Shown here piece after piece: positions 55,897-64,000 of a stretch of 64,000 nt of DNA. How positions within the stretch are numbered: the stretch's first letter is position 1; each line of letters opens with the position of its first letter. The translations under genes were made by a program, and so were the position numbers. The notes beneath the pieces were generated by a model that saw only the letters and a program-made list of their open reading frames with translations, was not told the origin of the DNA and searched no databases. The stretch comes from Nitrosomonas sp. (GTDB lineage Bacteria > Pseudomonadota > Gammaproteobacteria > Burkholderiales > Nitrosomonadaceae): assembly GCA_024281825.1 (NCBI GenBank), contig JAMWZY010000001.1, positions 372,001 to 436,000 of the forward strand, given 5' to 3'.

Positions 55897-56082
55897 CTGT
55901 TAGATCCTATGGTACTAAATTTGGAATGAACTCCCCTAAAATTGTTAGGATAGTAGAGTGGCTTTATGGGTATGGCGTTCTTTTCTATTAATTCTGTGTA
56001 AGGGCATTATACAGTATCATCAAATCTTTGGAATTTGAGTGTTAATCCTTCAAAGTATTTTCTTTTGTCGCCTTAAATCTGG

Positions 56083-57216
56083 TCATGGTGGAATATTATT
56101 TTCCCATACGGAGTGGTATGCGGCGATCATTTTTTCAAGGCTGAAAGTCTCCACGACTCTATTTCGTGCAGCAGCACGACGCGATTCCCATTCATCGTGA
56201 TTGCTATAGGATACCAATGCTGACTGGATGGCATTTGCGAGTGAACTGGCATCCGAGGGGGGCGCTATCCAACCCGTGTGACCAATAATGTATGCAGCAT
56301 CACCGACATCTGTAGCAACACAGGGTGTTCCACACGCCATCGCTTCGGCCACTACATTAGGAAAAGCCTCGCCGTAAGAACTAGAAAGGATATGCAGATC
56401 CAGTGCATTCATTACTGCAGGTATATCTGTGCGTTGACCAAGCAATAGCACCTCATCTTGCAAGTTATGCCGGTTTACCCAAGAAACAAGCTGCGCATTA
56501 TCCGTATTGAGGCCACGGCCTACCAGTATGCAACGAAAAGACACACCATTTTGTTTGATTACTGCAAGTGCCGCTAAAAGGTTCTGGTGATCTTTTTGTG
56601 GATCAAAACGACCGACACAACCTAGCAGCAGCGTTTGTTCGTTTATCTCTAATTCTGCACGTAATTTCTTTCTGCCTTCGCTGTCAGGTTTGAAATAATT
56701 AAGATTATATCCGTTGGGTATCACGGTAAATCGATCAACCGCAAACCCTAATCGCTGATGTGTCTGCTGTGCTCGTTCGGCGCAACAGACAATGCCGGTT
56801 GGGATCCAGCGCGACAACAAGGCATTGGTATGGGCTACGGCAATAGTGCGCCAGCTAGATTTTCCAATTTCCAGGGAACTGGCGTGAATACCCCAATAGA
56901 TTTTATGGGCGCCAGCTAGGCGAGCAACCAAACCACCAATGAGATCGGCATGGTACATCCAGGTTTGTACTACATCTGGCTTTAAATTCCGTATCAATCG
57001 ATACAGTTTCAAAATACCTGATAGTAGTAAACGCCCTCTTGGCATGTTCAATTGGTAAACCGGAATGCCTTTTTCTTGCAATAATGGACCATATTTGCTT
57101 TCCTTTGTTAAAGATATGACAGTATGGATATTTGATTTATCCTCTGAACACAAACGATAGAGCACTGCTTCTGCGCCGCCATCATCCAATCCTGTAATGA
57201 TATGTATAGTTTTCAT
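56083..57216 (-). CDS. GT4 glycosyltransferase, copy B
   Basis: This 377-residue tandem paralogue of the preceding gene has the same domain layout and identical catalytic motifs. The N-terminal acceptor-side region differs (for example KESKYGPLLQEKGIPVYQLNMPRGRLLLS against KGKYGSLLQEKGIQVHWLGMPRGRVALS), and it ends sooner (WENNIPP instead of WENNIRATPRTVKEEVS). The start is ATG. The 186 bp between the two genes are not duplicated. The mosaic pattern suggests gene conversion or recombination after an older duplication. Confidence 0.92.
   Translation of the reverse strand: MKTIHIITGLDDGGAEAVLYRLCSEDKSNIHTVISLTKESKYGPLLQEKGIPVYQLNMPRGRLLLSGILKLYRLIRNLKPDVVQTWMYHADLIGGLVARLAGAHKIYWGIHASSLEIGKSSWRTIAVAHTNALLSRWIPTGIVCCAERAQQTHQRLGFAVDRFTVIPNGYNLNYFKPDSEGRKKLRAELEINEQTLLLGCVGRFDPQKDHQNLLAALAVIKQNGVSFRCILVGRGLNTDNAQLVSWVNRHNLQDEVLLLGQRTDIPAVMNALDLHILSSSYGEAFPNVVAEAMACGTPCVATDVGDAAYIIGHTGWIAPPSDASSLANAIQSALVSYSNHDEWESRRAAARNRVVETFSLEKMIAAYHSVWENNIPP
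56094..57024. repeat. Near-identical duplicated block, copy B
   Basis: Partner of 54774-55704 in direct orientation. Recombination between the two would delete 1320 bp and leave one chimeric glycosyltransferase. Confidence 0.9.
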
Positions 57217-57599
57217 TTTTGTTATTGTTATTTTTTTGCGCCTTGTTTCTAAAAATTACGCGAGTTAATGGCTTGAAAAAATATGCAAACTTATTGAGTG
57301 AATGTTAGAAATCGGTATTGCTCTCATTCTTGGATTAGGGGAGTAAAATTTAAGCAGCTTATTCAAGATTTTTCTTGGGATTTTACTACTACTCAGGTAG
57401 CACAATTGCCCTGCATTTCATTCGTCAATGTTAATCACTTTAAGATTGATTTATATTTTTTGACCAATATGTAGTATAGGCTTGCTATCAGAAACATTGC
57501 TAATATCTATAAAGCATATTGGCAAATGGAGTGGTTCTTCAAATGGGTCAAGCAGGTATGATTTTTGTGTTATCGCAATGCAATATTGTTTAGTGTAAA
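57217..57599. other. Intergenic region between GT4 copy B and the metallochaperone gene
   Basis: This 383-bp AT-rich stretch presumably contains the GT4 promoter. I see no gene, strong hairpin or recognisable operator in it. Confidence 0.4.
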
Positions 57600-57827
57600 C
57601 TACTTCACAGTTGTTATTGACTCGGCAATATCAAAACCTGCATCGATGACTGCTGTTTTGATTTGATCGACAGTAATTTTGTCTGAATCGAATTCGATCG
57701 TTGCTTCGCTTGGATCTAAAGAAACATTTGTGTGGGATACCCCGGGCAATTTCTCCATCACTGTTTTGACGCTATTTACGCATCCCATACAGGTCATTCC
57801 TACTATTTTGATCGTGATTGCTTGCAT
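57600..57827 (-). CDS. CopZ-like heavy-metal-associated domain protein
   Basis: This 75-residue protein is one HMA domain with the metal loop GMTCMGCVNSVKTVMEKLPGV near residue 10 and the typical ending VIDAGFD. It binds Cu(I) or a similar soft metal through the two Cys and would hand it to a P-type ATPase. No CopA or CueR gene is adjacent, so it is a stand-alone chaperone here. Copper handling matters to organisms rich in copper enzymes such as ammonia oxidisers (inference). Confidence 0.92.
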   Translation of the reverse strand: MQAITIKIVGMTCMGCVNSVKTVMEKLPGVSHTNVSLDPSEATIEFDSDKITVDQIKTAVIDAGFDIAESITTVK

Positions 57828-58292
57828 GTTTTTACTTTAGATTTTATATGTTAAGAGCATTCTGTAGCATACCAAAAATACAGATTGATTGCTTTTGTTA
57901 TCCTAGAAGCTTGCTTCATTCAATTGAAGTTATATCCTTATAGATTTCTTCTGCTAGTCGGTATCTAAGTTGCCTTGCTTACGCGAAGCGCAACTTCAGA
58001 TTTAGATGACAGTAATATAACTATTGGGCATAAAAAAATAGACAAATGTTATTTCTTTCTATGCGCAAAATTTGCTAGTGTGCGCTTCCTTGATTTTTCA
58101 TTCCTAAGCAGTCGATTAAAGATGAATCAAAGCCTATTAAATTTATTGATGAGTAATGTGTACTGAGCGATTGAAAAATAAGGTGTTAAATCGTTGTTTC
58201 TTGGAGTTATCCAAAAATAAAAATAAGCGAAAATCCAACACAGAAAAATTGTATCGATGGATTGGAAAAAATAAAAAAGAGGAATGAGTACG
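57828..58292. other. Intergenic region before the alginate-export porin
   Basis: About 465 bp divergent between copZ and the porin. It contains a short palindromic TTCAATTGAA near 57920 but no defensible gene. A 63-codon frame at 57975 lacks a ribosome-binding site and any protein pattern. Confidence 0.4.
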
Positions 58293-59987
58293 ATGAGATT
58301 ATTGTGTGTCTTTTTTAGCACTGCGATAGCCGGGATATTTGTTTTGAGCTCTGGCGCAATTGCTGAAGATAAGCCACGTACCCTACACTTTCAATCTGCC
58401 CAATTAAGTGAGGTTCTGATAAGCAATCCGAGAATATCCGATGTGGAAAATGTAGTAAAGAATTCCTCAAATGATTTATCCAAATCGTTGCCTGCGATTG
58501 TTCCAGAAGCAAAACTAGACACGAAAGATGCGAGCAAGCAATCAACGAGCTATTACCGCCGTTCGGATAGCTATGCAACCAATCCTGAGTCCGATCCGCC
58601 GCGTTATGTGCGTCGTTTAAGTGATATTGGTATTGAACAATTTAAGGATTTTACTTGGCTGGATGTTGGCTTGGAGCATCGCACACGTTATGAGTGGCGT
58701 AATAATGATGTTCGGCGCATTGAAGGTGGAGAAGATCATCCAATTTTTTTGCGGCACCGTGCCTGGATTGGGATTCGCGATATCTTGGATCCATTTCGTT
58801 TTGGCGTAGAGTTTCAAGATTCCAGGGTAGTCAACAACAAGCATGTGCCGACGGATCAGGAAAGAAACGAATACGATTTGGTGAATGCTTATGGAGAGCT
58901 TTATTTCAAGAAAGGATTGGGCGTTGATGATCGCAATCAGGATCGCCCAATTCGCTTCCGTGTTGGGCGTATGGCTTATGAAACTACAGATCGACGCTTT
59001 ATTGCACGCAATGAGTGGCGTAATACCACCAATTCATTCGAAGGATTTCGCTTAAATCTAGGTCGAGAAGCGAATGACTGGGAGCTAGATCTATTTGGTA
59101 TGCAACCGGTAAAACGTTTGCAAACAAGATTTGACGAAGCCAATGATCATTTATGGTTTTTTGGAGCGATTGGTCATTGGCGCAAATGGTCTGATATCGT
59201 TACTCTCCAACCCTATTATATGGGTCAAAAGCAAACGGCCGATCCCAATGGTTTCACTGCAACCAATCGAATGGATCGAGAAATTCATATGCCGGGGTTC
59301 CGCGCCTACGGAAAAGTAGGTAAATTGTTTGATTACGATGTTAGTTATAATCATCAGCTTGGCTATAACCATAATCCGTTGACACAGGCCACTACCAGAC
59401 AGGATGCGCAAGGCTATACGATTGAAATAGGGCATACCTTTGATCATCCATGGAAACCTAAGCTCATGGGGTTTTATGGCTATGCCAGCGGTGATCGTAA
59501 TCCGAATGATGGAGAAGATAATCGCTTTGATCGCTTTTTTGGTTTCGCGCGACCTTGGTCTGCCGATCACTATGTTATTTATGAGAATCTGAAAGCACCT
59601 AAAATAAGGATGGATTTTCAACCAACACAGAAATTAGGATTTGAGCTGACCTACGCATGGTATTTCCTGGCTAGCAAACGAGATCGCATGTTTGATATTC
59701 TTGATGGTAATATTAGTAATACGATAAAAGATCCTGGTTTTAATCGAGACCGCACGGGGCAGAGCGGGGATTTTGCGGGTCATGCTTTTGAAGGGCGCAT
59801 ACGTTACCAAGTGACGCCTAAAATTGGCGCCACGCTAGGATATACACACTTTACTGCGGGAGATTTTGTGAAAAACCGCATTGCTGCTAGCCCTTCGTGT
59901 GCAACGGGTAATATACACCCCTGTGTTGATCATCGCTCTGGTAATACGGATTTTCTGTATTTTGAGGTATTAATCAGCCTGCTATAA
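58293..59987 (+). CDS. Alginate export (AlgE-type) outer-membrane porin
   Basis: This 564-residue protein has a signal peptide (about 1-25, LLCVFFSTAIAGIFVLSSGAIAE), a polar linker of about 85 residues, then an alginate-export family barrel. Recognisable segments are WLDVGLEHRTRYEWRNNDVRR, FLRHRAWIGIRDILDPFRFGVEFQDSRVV, RFRVGRMAYETTDRRFIARNEWRNTTNSFEGFRLN and the final LYFEVLISLL. AAGAGGA abuts the ATG at 58284 but is well spaced from the ATG at 58293, which I take. The polymer or solute carried is unknown. It may serve the EPS genes nearby, though the family also includes porins for other anionic substrates. Confidence 0.87.
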   Translation: MRLLCVFFSTAIAGIFVLSSGAIAEDKPRTLHFQSAQLSEVLISNPRISDVENVVKNSSNDLSKSLPAIVPEAKLDTKDASKQSTSYYRRSDSYATNPESDPPRYVRRLSDIGIEQFKDFTWLDVGLEHRTRYEWRNNDVRRIEGGEDHPIFLRHRAWIGIRDILDPFRFGVEFQDSRVVNNKHVPTDQERNEYDLVNAYGELYFKKGLGVDDRNQDRPIRFRVGRMAYETTDRRFIARNEWRNTTNSFEGFRLNLGREANDWELDLFGMQPVKRLQTRFDEANDHLWFFGAIGHWRKWSDIVTLQPYYMGQKQTADPNGFTATNRMDREIHMPGFRAYGKVGKLFDYDVSYNHQLGYNHNPLTQATTRQDAQGYTIEIGHTFDHPWKPKLMGFYGYASGDRNPNDGEDNRFDRFFGFARPWSADHYVIYENLKAPKIRMDFQPTQKLGFELTYAWYFLASKRDRMFDILDGNISNTIKDPGFNRDRTGQSGDFAGHAFEGRIRYQVTPKIGATLGYTHFTAGDFVKNRIAASPSCATGNIHPCVDHRSGNTDFLYFEVLISLL

Positions 59988-60042
59988 AGAATATAATGAG
60001 CATGGAATTCCAAGGGCTAATGACACTCAAACAATATGATGA

Positions 60043-60102
60043 GCGCCTATGTAGACAGTAGGCGCATAAGCTGACAACGAATTTTCTCTTTTAGAGAAAA
60101 TT
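60043..60102 (+). terminator. Two hairpins after the porin gene
   Basis: GCGCCTA/TAGGCGC (60043-60065) and AATTTTCTC/GAGAAAATT (60080-60102) form two perfect stems 56-115 bp after the porin stop. Neither has a strong T-run immediately after it, so termination strength is uncertain. Confidence 0.5.
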
Positions 60103-60247
60103 GCGAAACTCCCAGAAGCATAGAGTAATAGCCTTTGCATCAAAAGGCAAAATTACCTTGATAAAGTGATCTATTTTACCGTAAGAAAATTTTAAGTTTA
60201 TATTAATATAGCCCTGCCACGTTCTAATCATTAAGGAATTATTGACA

Positions 60248-61144
60248 ATGTTGACACACCTGCAGCGCCTTGAGGCCGAGAGTATTCAAATCATGCGGGA
60301 GGTGGTTGCGGAATGCGAGCATCCTGTAATGCTGTATTCCATTGGTAAAGATAGCGCTGTTATGTTGCATCTTGCAGTGAAAGCGTTTTATCCTTCCAAA
60401 TTACCTTTTCCATTACTACACGTTGATACCACCTGGAAATTCAGGGAGATGATCGAATTTCGTGATGTTATGGCAAAAAAAATAGGCGCTGATTTGATTG
60501 TTCATATCAATCCAAATGGCATTGAAAAAAATATTAATCCTTTTACCCATGGATCTGCTGTTCATACGGATATCTGGAAGACCGAAGGCCTAAAGCAGGC
60601 GCTGGATAAATACGGGTTTGATGTGGCTTTCGGTGGTGCGCGCCGAGATGAAGAAAAATCACGCGCAAAAGAACGTATTTTTTCAATTCGCTCAGCGCAA
60701 CATCGTTGGGATCCCAAGCTACAGCGCCCAGAGCTTTGGCGGCTCTATAATGCACGTAAAAACAAAGGTGAGAGTATCCGCGTATTTCCATTGTCAAATT
60801 GGACCGAACTGGATATCTGGCAGTATATTTATCTGAATAATATTCCGATTGTGCCTTTGTATTTTGCTAAAGAACGCCCTGTTGTCGAACGGGATGGAAC
60901 TTTGATTATGGTAGATGATGATCGTATACCAATGAAGCAAGGGGAAGTTCCTATGGTGAAAAAAGTGCGTTTCCGCACGCTGGGTTGTTATCCGCTAACA
61001 GGCGCTATTGAAAGCGATGCTGAAACCCTAACATCAATTATTCAAGAAATGCTACTAACTAAAACTTCCGAGCGCCAAGGTAGATTGATCGATCATGATT
61101 CGACGGGTTCAATGGAAAAGAAGAAACAGGAGGGATACTTCTAA
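60248..61144 (+). CDS. cysD: Sulfate adenylyltransferase subunit 2
   Basis: CysD forms adenylylsulfate (APS) from sulfate and ATP, helped by the GTPase CysN. The PP-loop [20 protein letters not shown] near residue 32, [19 protein letters not shown] and [17 protein letters not shown] are diagnostic. Length about 298. I prefer ATG 60248 over the TTG two codons earlier. It overlaps the cysNC start by one base. No cysH or cysI reductase genes accompany it in the window. Confidence 0.96.
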   Translation: MLTHLQRLEAESIQIMREVVAECEHPVMLYSIGKDSAVMLHLAVKAFYPSKLPFPLLHVDTTWKFREMIEFRDVMAKKIGADLIVHINPNGIEKNINPFTHGSAVHTDIWKTEGLKQALDKYGFDVAFGGARRDEEKSRAKERIFSIRSAQHRWDPKLQRPELWRLYNARKNKGESIRVFPLSNWTELDIWQYIYLNNIPIVPLYFAKERPVVERDGTLIMVDDDRIPMKQGEVPMVKKVRFRTLGCYPLTGAIESDAETLTSIIQEMLLTKTSERQGRLIDHDSTGSMEKKKQEGYF

Positions 61145-63054
61145 TGGCGCATGTATCTGATTTGATCGCGGAAGATATCGAGTTATATCTAAAAACACAC
61201 GAGAATAAGAGCTTACTTCGTTTTATTACCTGTGGTAGCGTGGATGATGGCAAAAGCACTTTGATTGGGCGGTTGCTGTATGAGTCTAAAATGCTATTTG
61301 AAGATCAACTCACGCAGTTGGAAGCGGATTCGAAGAAAGTAGGTACGCAGGCTGGTGATCTGGATTTTGCGCTTTTAGTCGATGGACTTGCCGCAGAGCG
61401 CGAACAGGGAATTACGATTGATGTAGCCTACCGATTCTTTTCTACTGATAAGAGAAAATTTATTGTCGCTGATACTCCGGGGCACGAGCAATATACTCGT
61501 AACATGGTTACCGGCGCGTCTACAGCAGATGTTGCCGTGATTTTGATTGATGCGCGTAAAGGTGTATTAACACAGACTCGTCGTCACAGCTATTTGGTTT
61601 CACTTATTGGTATTCGTCATGTTGTGTTAGCAATCAATAAGCTCGATATGGTTAGTTATTCAGAAGAAATTTTTAATCAGATCGATAAAGAGTACCGCGT
61701 ATTTGCAAAAAATTTGGGATTACAAAATATCGTATCCATTCCCATGTCTGCATTGAAAGGCGACAATATTACCGAGTTGAGCGCCAATACACCTTGGTAT
61801 CAAGGGCAAACGCTGATGGGATATTTGGAAAACTTACAAGTTGAGGATGCTGTGATCGAGCCGGGTGTTTTTCGCTTGCCCGTCCAGTGGGTTAATCGTC
61901 CTAACCTGGATTTCCGCGGTTTTTCTGGTATGGTGGTACGCGGTAGTATCAAGCCAGGTGATGCCATTCGAGCGTTACCTTCCGGTAAAGAAAGTAAAGT
62001 TGCGCGGATTGTCACCAGTGATGGGGATCTTGACAAAGCTGTTTCAGGACAATCCATTACCCTGACGTTAACCGATGAGATTGATATCAGCCGTGGTGAT
62101 GTAATCGCCGCAACCGACTCTCCTCCTAGCGTGGCGGATCAGTTTGAGGCAACCGTTGTATGGATGTCTGAGGAACCGATGTTGCCCGGCAGGCCATATT
62201 TGATGAAAATTGGGACAAGAACGGTTACTGTAACTATTTCGATGTTGAAACATAAGGTTAATGTCAATACGTTGGAGCAGATTGCAGTTACAAAATTGGA
62301 GTTAAACGAGATCGGTGTTTGCAATCTCAGCTCTGATCGTTTAATTGCATTCGATCCGTATAAGGAAGATCGCGATACCGGTGGGTTTATCTTGATCGAT
62401 CGTTTAACGAATAACACGATCGGTGCCGGTATGTTGCATTTTGCGTTACGTCGGTCACAAAATATTCATTGGCAGGCAATTAATATTAATAAACAAGCGC
62501 ATGCGACGCTTAAAGGGCAGAAGCCTTTTGTGCTTTGGTTTACTGGCCTATCGGGCAGTGGCAAATCAACCATTGCTAATTTGGTTGAGAAAAAGCTCTA
62601 TTCGCTTGGTAAACATACCTACTTGTTAGATGGTGACAATGTTCGTCATGGATTGAACAAAGACCTTGGTTTTACTGATGCGGACCGCGTGGAAAATATT
62701 CGCCGCATAGCGGAAGTTGCAAAACTAATGGTCGATGCTGGGCAAATCGTTCTTGTATCATTCATTTCGCCATTCCGTGCGGAACGAAGAATGGCGCGTG
62801 ACTTGGTCGAGCAAGGTGAGTTCTTGGAGATATTCATCGATACCCCGATTGAAGTAGCTGAACAAAGGGATCCTAAAGGGTTATACAAAAAAGTACGTCG
62901 CGGTGAACTGAAAAACTTTACCGGCATTGATTCACCTTATGAAGCGCCGGAGAACGCTGAAGTGTGTGTGGATACGACGAATCAAGCGCCTGAACAAGCG
63001 GCCGAGCAAATTGTAAATTACTTGATAGAAAATGGCTTGCTTGACTCGCATTGA
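61144..63054 (+). CDS. cysNC: Bifunctional sulfate adenylyltransferase subunit 1 / APS kinase
   Basis: This 636-residue fusion has two parts. CysN (1-430) is an EF-Tu-like GTPase with [37 protein letters not shown] and INKLDM. CysC (from about 445) is an APS kinase with [20 protein letters not shown] near residue 463, [33 protein letters not shown] and [16 protein letters not shown]. Together with CysD it makes PAPS, the sulfate donor for sulfotransferases and for PAPS reductase. The fusion is complete, with no internal frameshift. The DHH gene begins 30 bp after its stop. Confidence 0.96.
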   Translation: MAHVSDLIAEDIELYLKTHENKSLLRFITCGSVDDGKSTLIGRLLYESKMLFEDQLTQLEADSKKVGTQAGDLDFALLVDGLAAEREQGITIDVAYRFFSTDKRKFIVADTPGHEQYTRNMVTGASTADVAVILIDARKGVLTQTRRHSYLVSLIGIRHVVLAINKLDMVSYSEEIFNQIDKEYRVFAKNLGLQNIVSIPMSALKGDNITELSANTPWYQGQTLMGYLENLQVEDAVIEPGVFRLPVQWVNRPNLDFRGFSGMVVRGSIKPGDAIRALPSGKESKVARIVTSDGDLDKAVSGQSITLTLTDEIDISRGDVIAATDSPPSVADQFEATVVWMSEEPMLPGRPYLMKIGTRTVTVTISMLKHKVNVNTLEQIAVTKLELNEIGVCNLSSDRLIAFDPYKEDRDTGGFILIDRLTNNTIGAGMLHFALRRSQNIHWQAININKQAHATLKGQKPFVLWFTGLSGSGKSTIANLVEKKLYSLGKHTYLLDGDNVRHGLNKDLGFTDADRVENIRRIAEVAKLMVDAGQIVLVSFISPFRAERRMARDLVEQGEFLEIFIDTPIEVAEQRDPKGLYKKVRRGELKNFTGIDSPYEAPENAEVCVDTTNQAPEQAAEQIVNYLIENGLLDSH

Positions 63055-63084
63055 CACGATTGCTTTAAATAGCGCATCAATCAT

Positions 63085-64000
63085 ATGAATCATTACTACG
63101 TATTTAATGGCGACGCCGATGGATTATGCGCATTGCATCAATTACGGCTGGCCAATCCGGGCGATGCCAAGCTCATTACCGGTGTAAAGCGAGATATCAA
63201 ACTGCTGGATCGAGTAGAAGCCGAACCGGGTGACCAGGTTACTGTATTAGATATTTCGCTCGACAGTAATCGCAATGGTTTGATGCGGTTGTTAGACGCT
63301 GGGGCGCAAGTTGAGTATTTTGATCATCACCATGCTGGTGAAATACCGCAACATCCCAATTTGACTACACAAATTGATTTGTCATCGGATACATGTACTA
63401 GTCTTTTGGTCGACCAGCATCTAAAAGGGCAGTATCACTTATGGGCAGTGACGGCGGCGTTCGGCGATAATCTCGTGAAGAAAGCGCAACAGCTCGCAGT
63501 AGAAGCAGGGCTTTCTCCGTCTGCATCTGAGCAGTTAGCTTGTCTTGGTGAATACCTGAATTACAACGGGTATGGAGATCATCTGTCAGATCTGCATTTT
63601 CATCCCGTAGCACTCTACGAAGCAATCGAGAACTATGCCAATCCTTTAGATTTTATTGCACAATCAGCGATATTTGCAAAATTGGCTGCGGGCTATCAGC
63701 AGGATATGCAATGTGCAAATTCGCTACGTCCATTAGCGAACGACGACAAGTGTGCAGCCTATGTATTACCGGATGAAGTCTGGGCTCGTCGTGTGATGGG
63801 TATTTTTGCCAATAAATTAGCAAATGAAAATCCACAACGTGCGCATGCTGTGATAACGCTTAATCATTCGGGTGACTATACGGTCAGCGTTAGGGCTGCA
63901 CTGACGAATCCACAAGGTGCTGATTCGTTGTGCTTGCAATTTAATACGGGAGGAGGGCGTAAAGCTGCCGCCGGTATTAACCATTTACCGATTGATGCAT
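63085..64000 (+). CDS. DHH/DHHA1-family phosphoesterase (3' end outside window)
   Basis: 305 codons are visible before the window ends. The start MNHYYVFNGDADGLCALHQLRL gives the metal-binding DAD. VTVLDISLDSN and VEYFDHHHAGEIP are the DHH motifs, and GGGRKAAAGINHL near the end is the DHHA1 substrate-binding glycine cluster. Family members include nanoRNases and phosphatases of 3'-phosphoadenosine 5'-phosphate (NrnA type) as well as RecJ. Position directly after cysNC on the same strand suggests pAp removal, which is inference. Confidence 0.85.
   Translation, partial: MNHYYVFNGDADGLCALHQLRLANPGDAKLITGVKRDIKLLDRVEAEPGDQVTVLDISLDSNRNGLMRLLDAGAQVEYFDHHHAGEIPQHPNLTTQIDLSSDTCTSLLVDQHLKGQYHLWAVTAAFGDNLVKKAQQLAVEAGLSPSASEQLACLGEYLNYNGYGDHLSDLHFHPVALYEAIENYANPLDFIAQSAIFAKLAAGYQQDMQCANSLRPLANDDKCAAYVLPDEVWARRVMGIFANKLANENPQRAHAVITLNHSGDYTVSVRAALTNPQGADSLCLQFNTGGGRKAAAGINHLPIDA

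Noticed and set aside
1..64000. CRISPR arrays, prophage, restriction or other defence genes, tRNA and rRNA genes
   Set aside because: Looked for on both strands by repeat pattern, motif and gene content; none could be supported.

Overview
The window looks like a chromosomal segment of a low-GC betaproteobacterium, most likely an ammonia oxidiser of the Nitrosomonas group. This is inferred from gene content and protein character, not from a marker-gene comparison. Supporting signs are the csp-icd junction at the left edge, the trpGDC cluster, a short ECF-type sigma factor followed by a DUF3619 gene, a cyanophycin-associated ABC/DUF1854 pair, and a MotC/MotD-type flagellar operon. Almost everything is chromosomal housekeeping or envelope biology. 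I saw no prophage, CRISPR array, rRNA or tRNA gene. The only insertion sequence is one IS1595-family element whose transposase is broken by an amber codon.

Layout. 0-2.8 kb: the tail of a cold-shock gene, icd and an RpfE-like gene. 2.9-9.2 kb: a membrane PAS-EAL protein with a degenerate active-site loop, the IS, a sigma factor that seems to start at CTG, DUF3619, and an ABC exporter coupled to DUF1854. 9.3-12.6 kb: trpG-trpD-trpC plus a membrane-anchored unknown. 12.9-15.9 kb: rpsF-priB-rpsR-rplI and dnaB. 15.9-20 kb: mgtE, ispD-ispF, and prfB with its programmed +1 frameshift. 20-25.6 kb: a small RTX protein, a perfect CRP-type palindrome, ilvE, a CHCC zinc-finger gene, a phosphomannomutase and nadE. 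25.6-32.2 kb: a complete tripartite RND efflux operon that also carries a flavin reductase gene.

32.3-37.2 kb is an accessory envelope stretch. It holds a membrane-protein remnant, a small RlpA-like protein, an orphan FecR protein, two histidine-rich exported proteins, a DUF6502 gene, an exported dual-specificity-like phosphatase and a GT2 glycosyltransferase. 37.3-39.7 kb is a penicillin-acylase-family hydrolase. 39.9-47.7 kb is a tightly packed flagellar operon, flhB-flhA-flhF-flhG-fliA-motC-motD. 47.9-50 kb holds small envelope proteins.

50.1-60 kb is an exopolysaccharide region. It contains an LMW tyrosine phosphatase, a Wza-like exporter, a Wzc-like tyrosine autokinase, two almost identical tandem GT4 glycosyltransferases, a CopZ-like metallochaperone and an alginate-export-type porin. 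A promoter with a perfect palindrome lies upstream of it. The last 3.8 kb is cysD-cysNC, which makes PAPS, followed by a DHH phosphoesterase cut by the window edge. These could form a unit that makes PAPS and recycles its by-product.

The points most worth following are the CTG-started sigma factor next to the IS, the mosaic GT4 duplication, the cysD-cysNC-DHH arrangement, the poly-C tract inside trpC, the exported phosphatase, and the palindromes at about 20.84 and 50.16 kb. I did not find a clearly new multi-gene system. These are specific anomalies within recognisable families.
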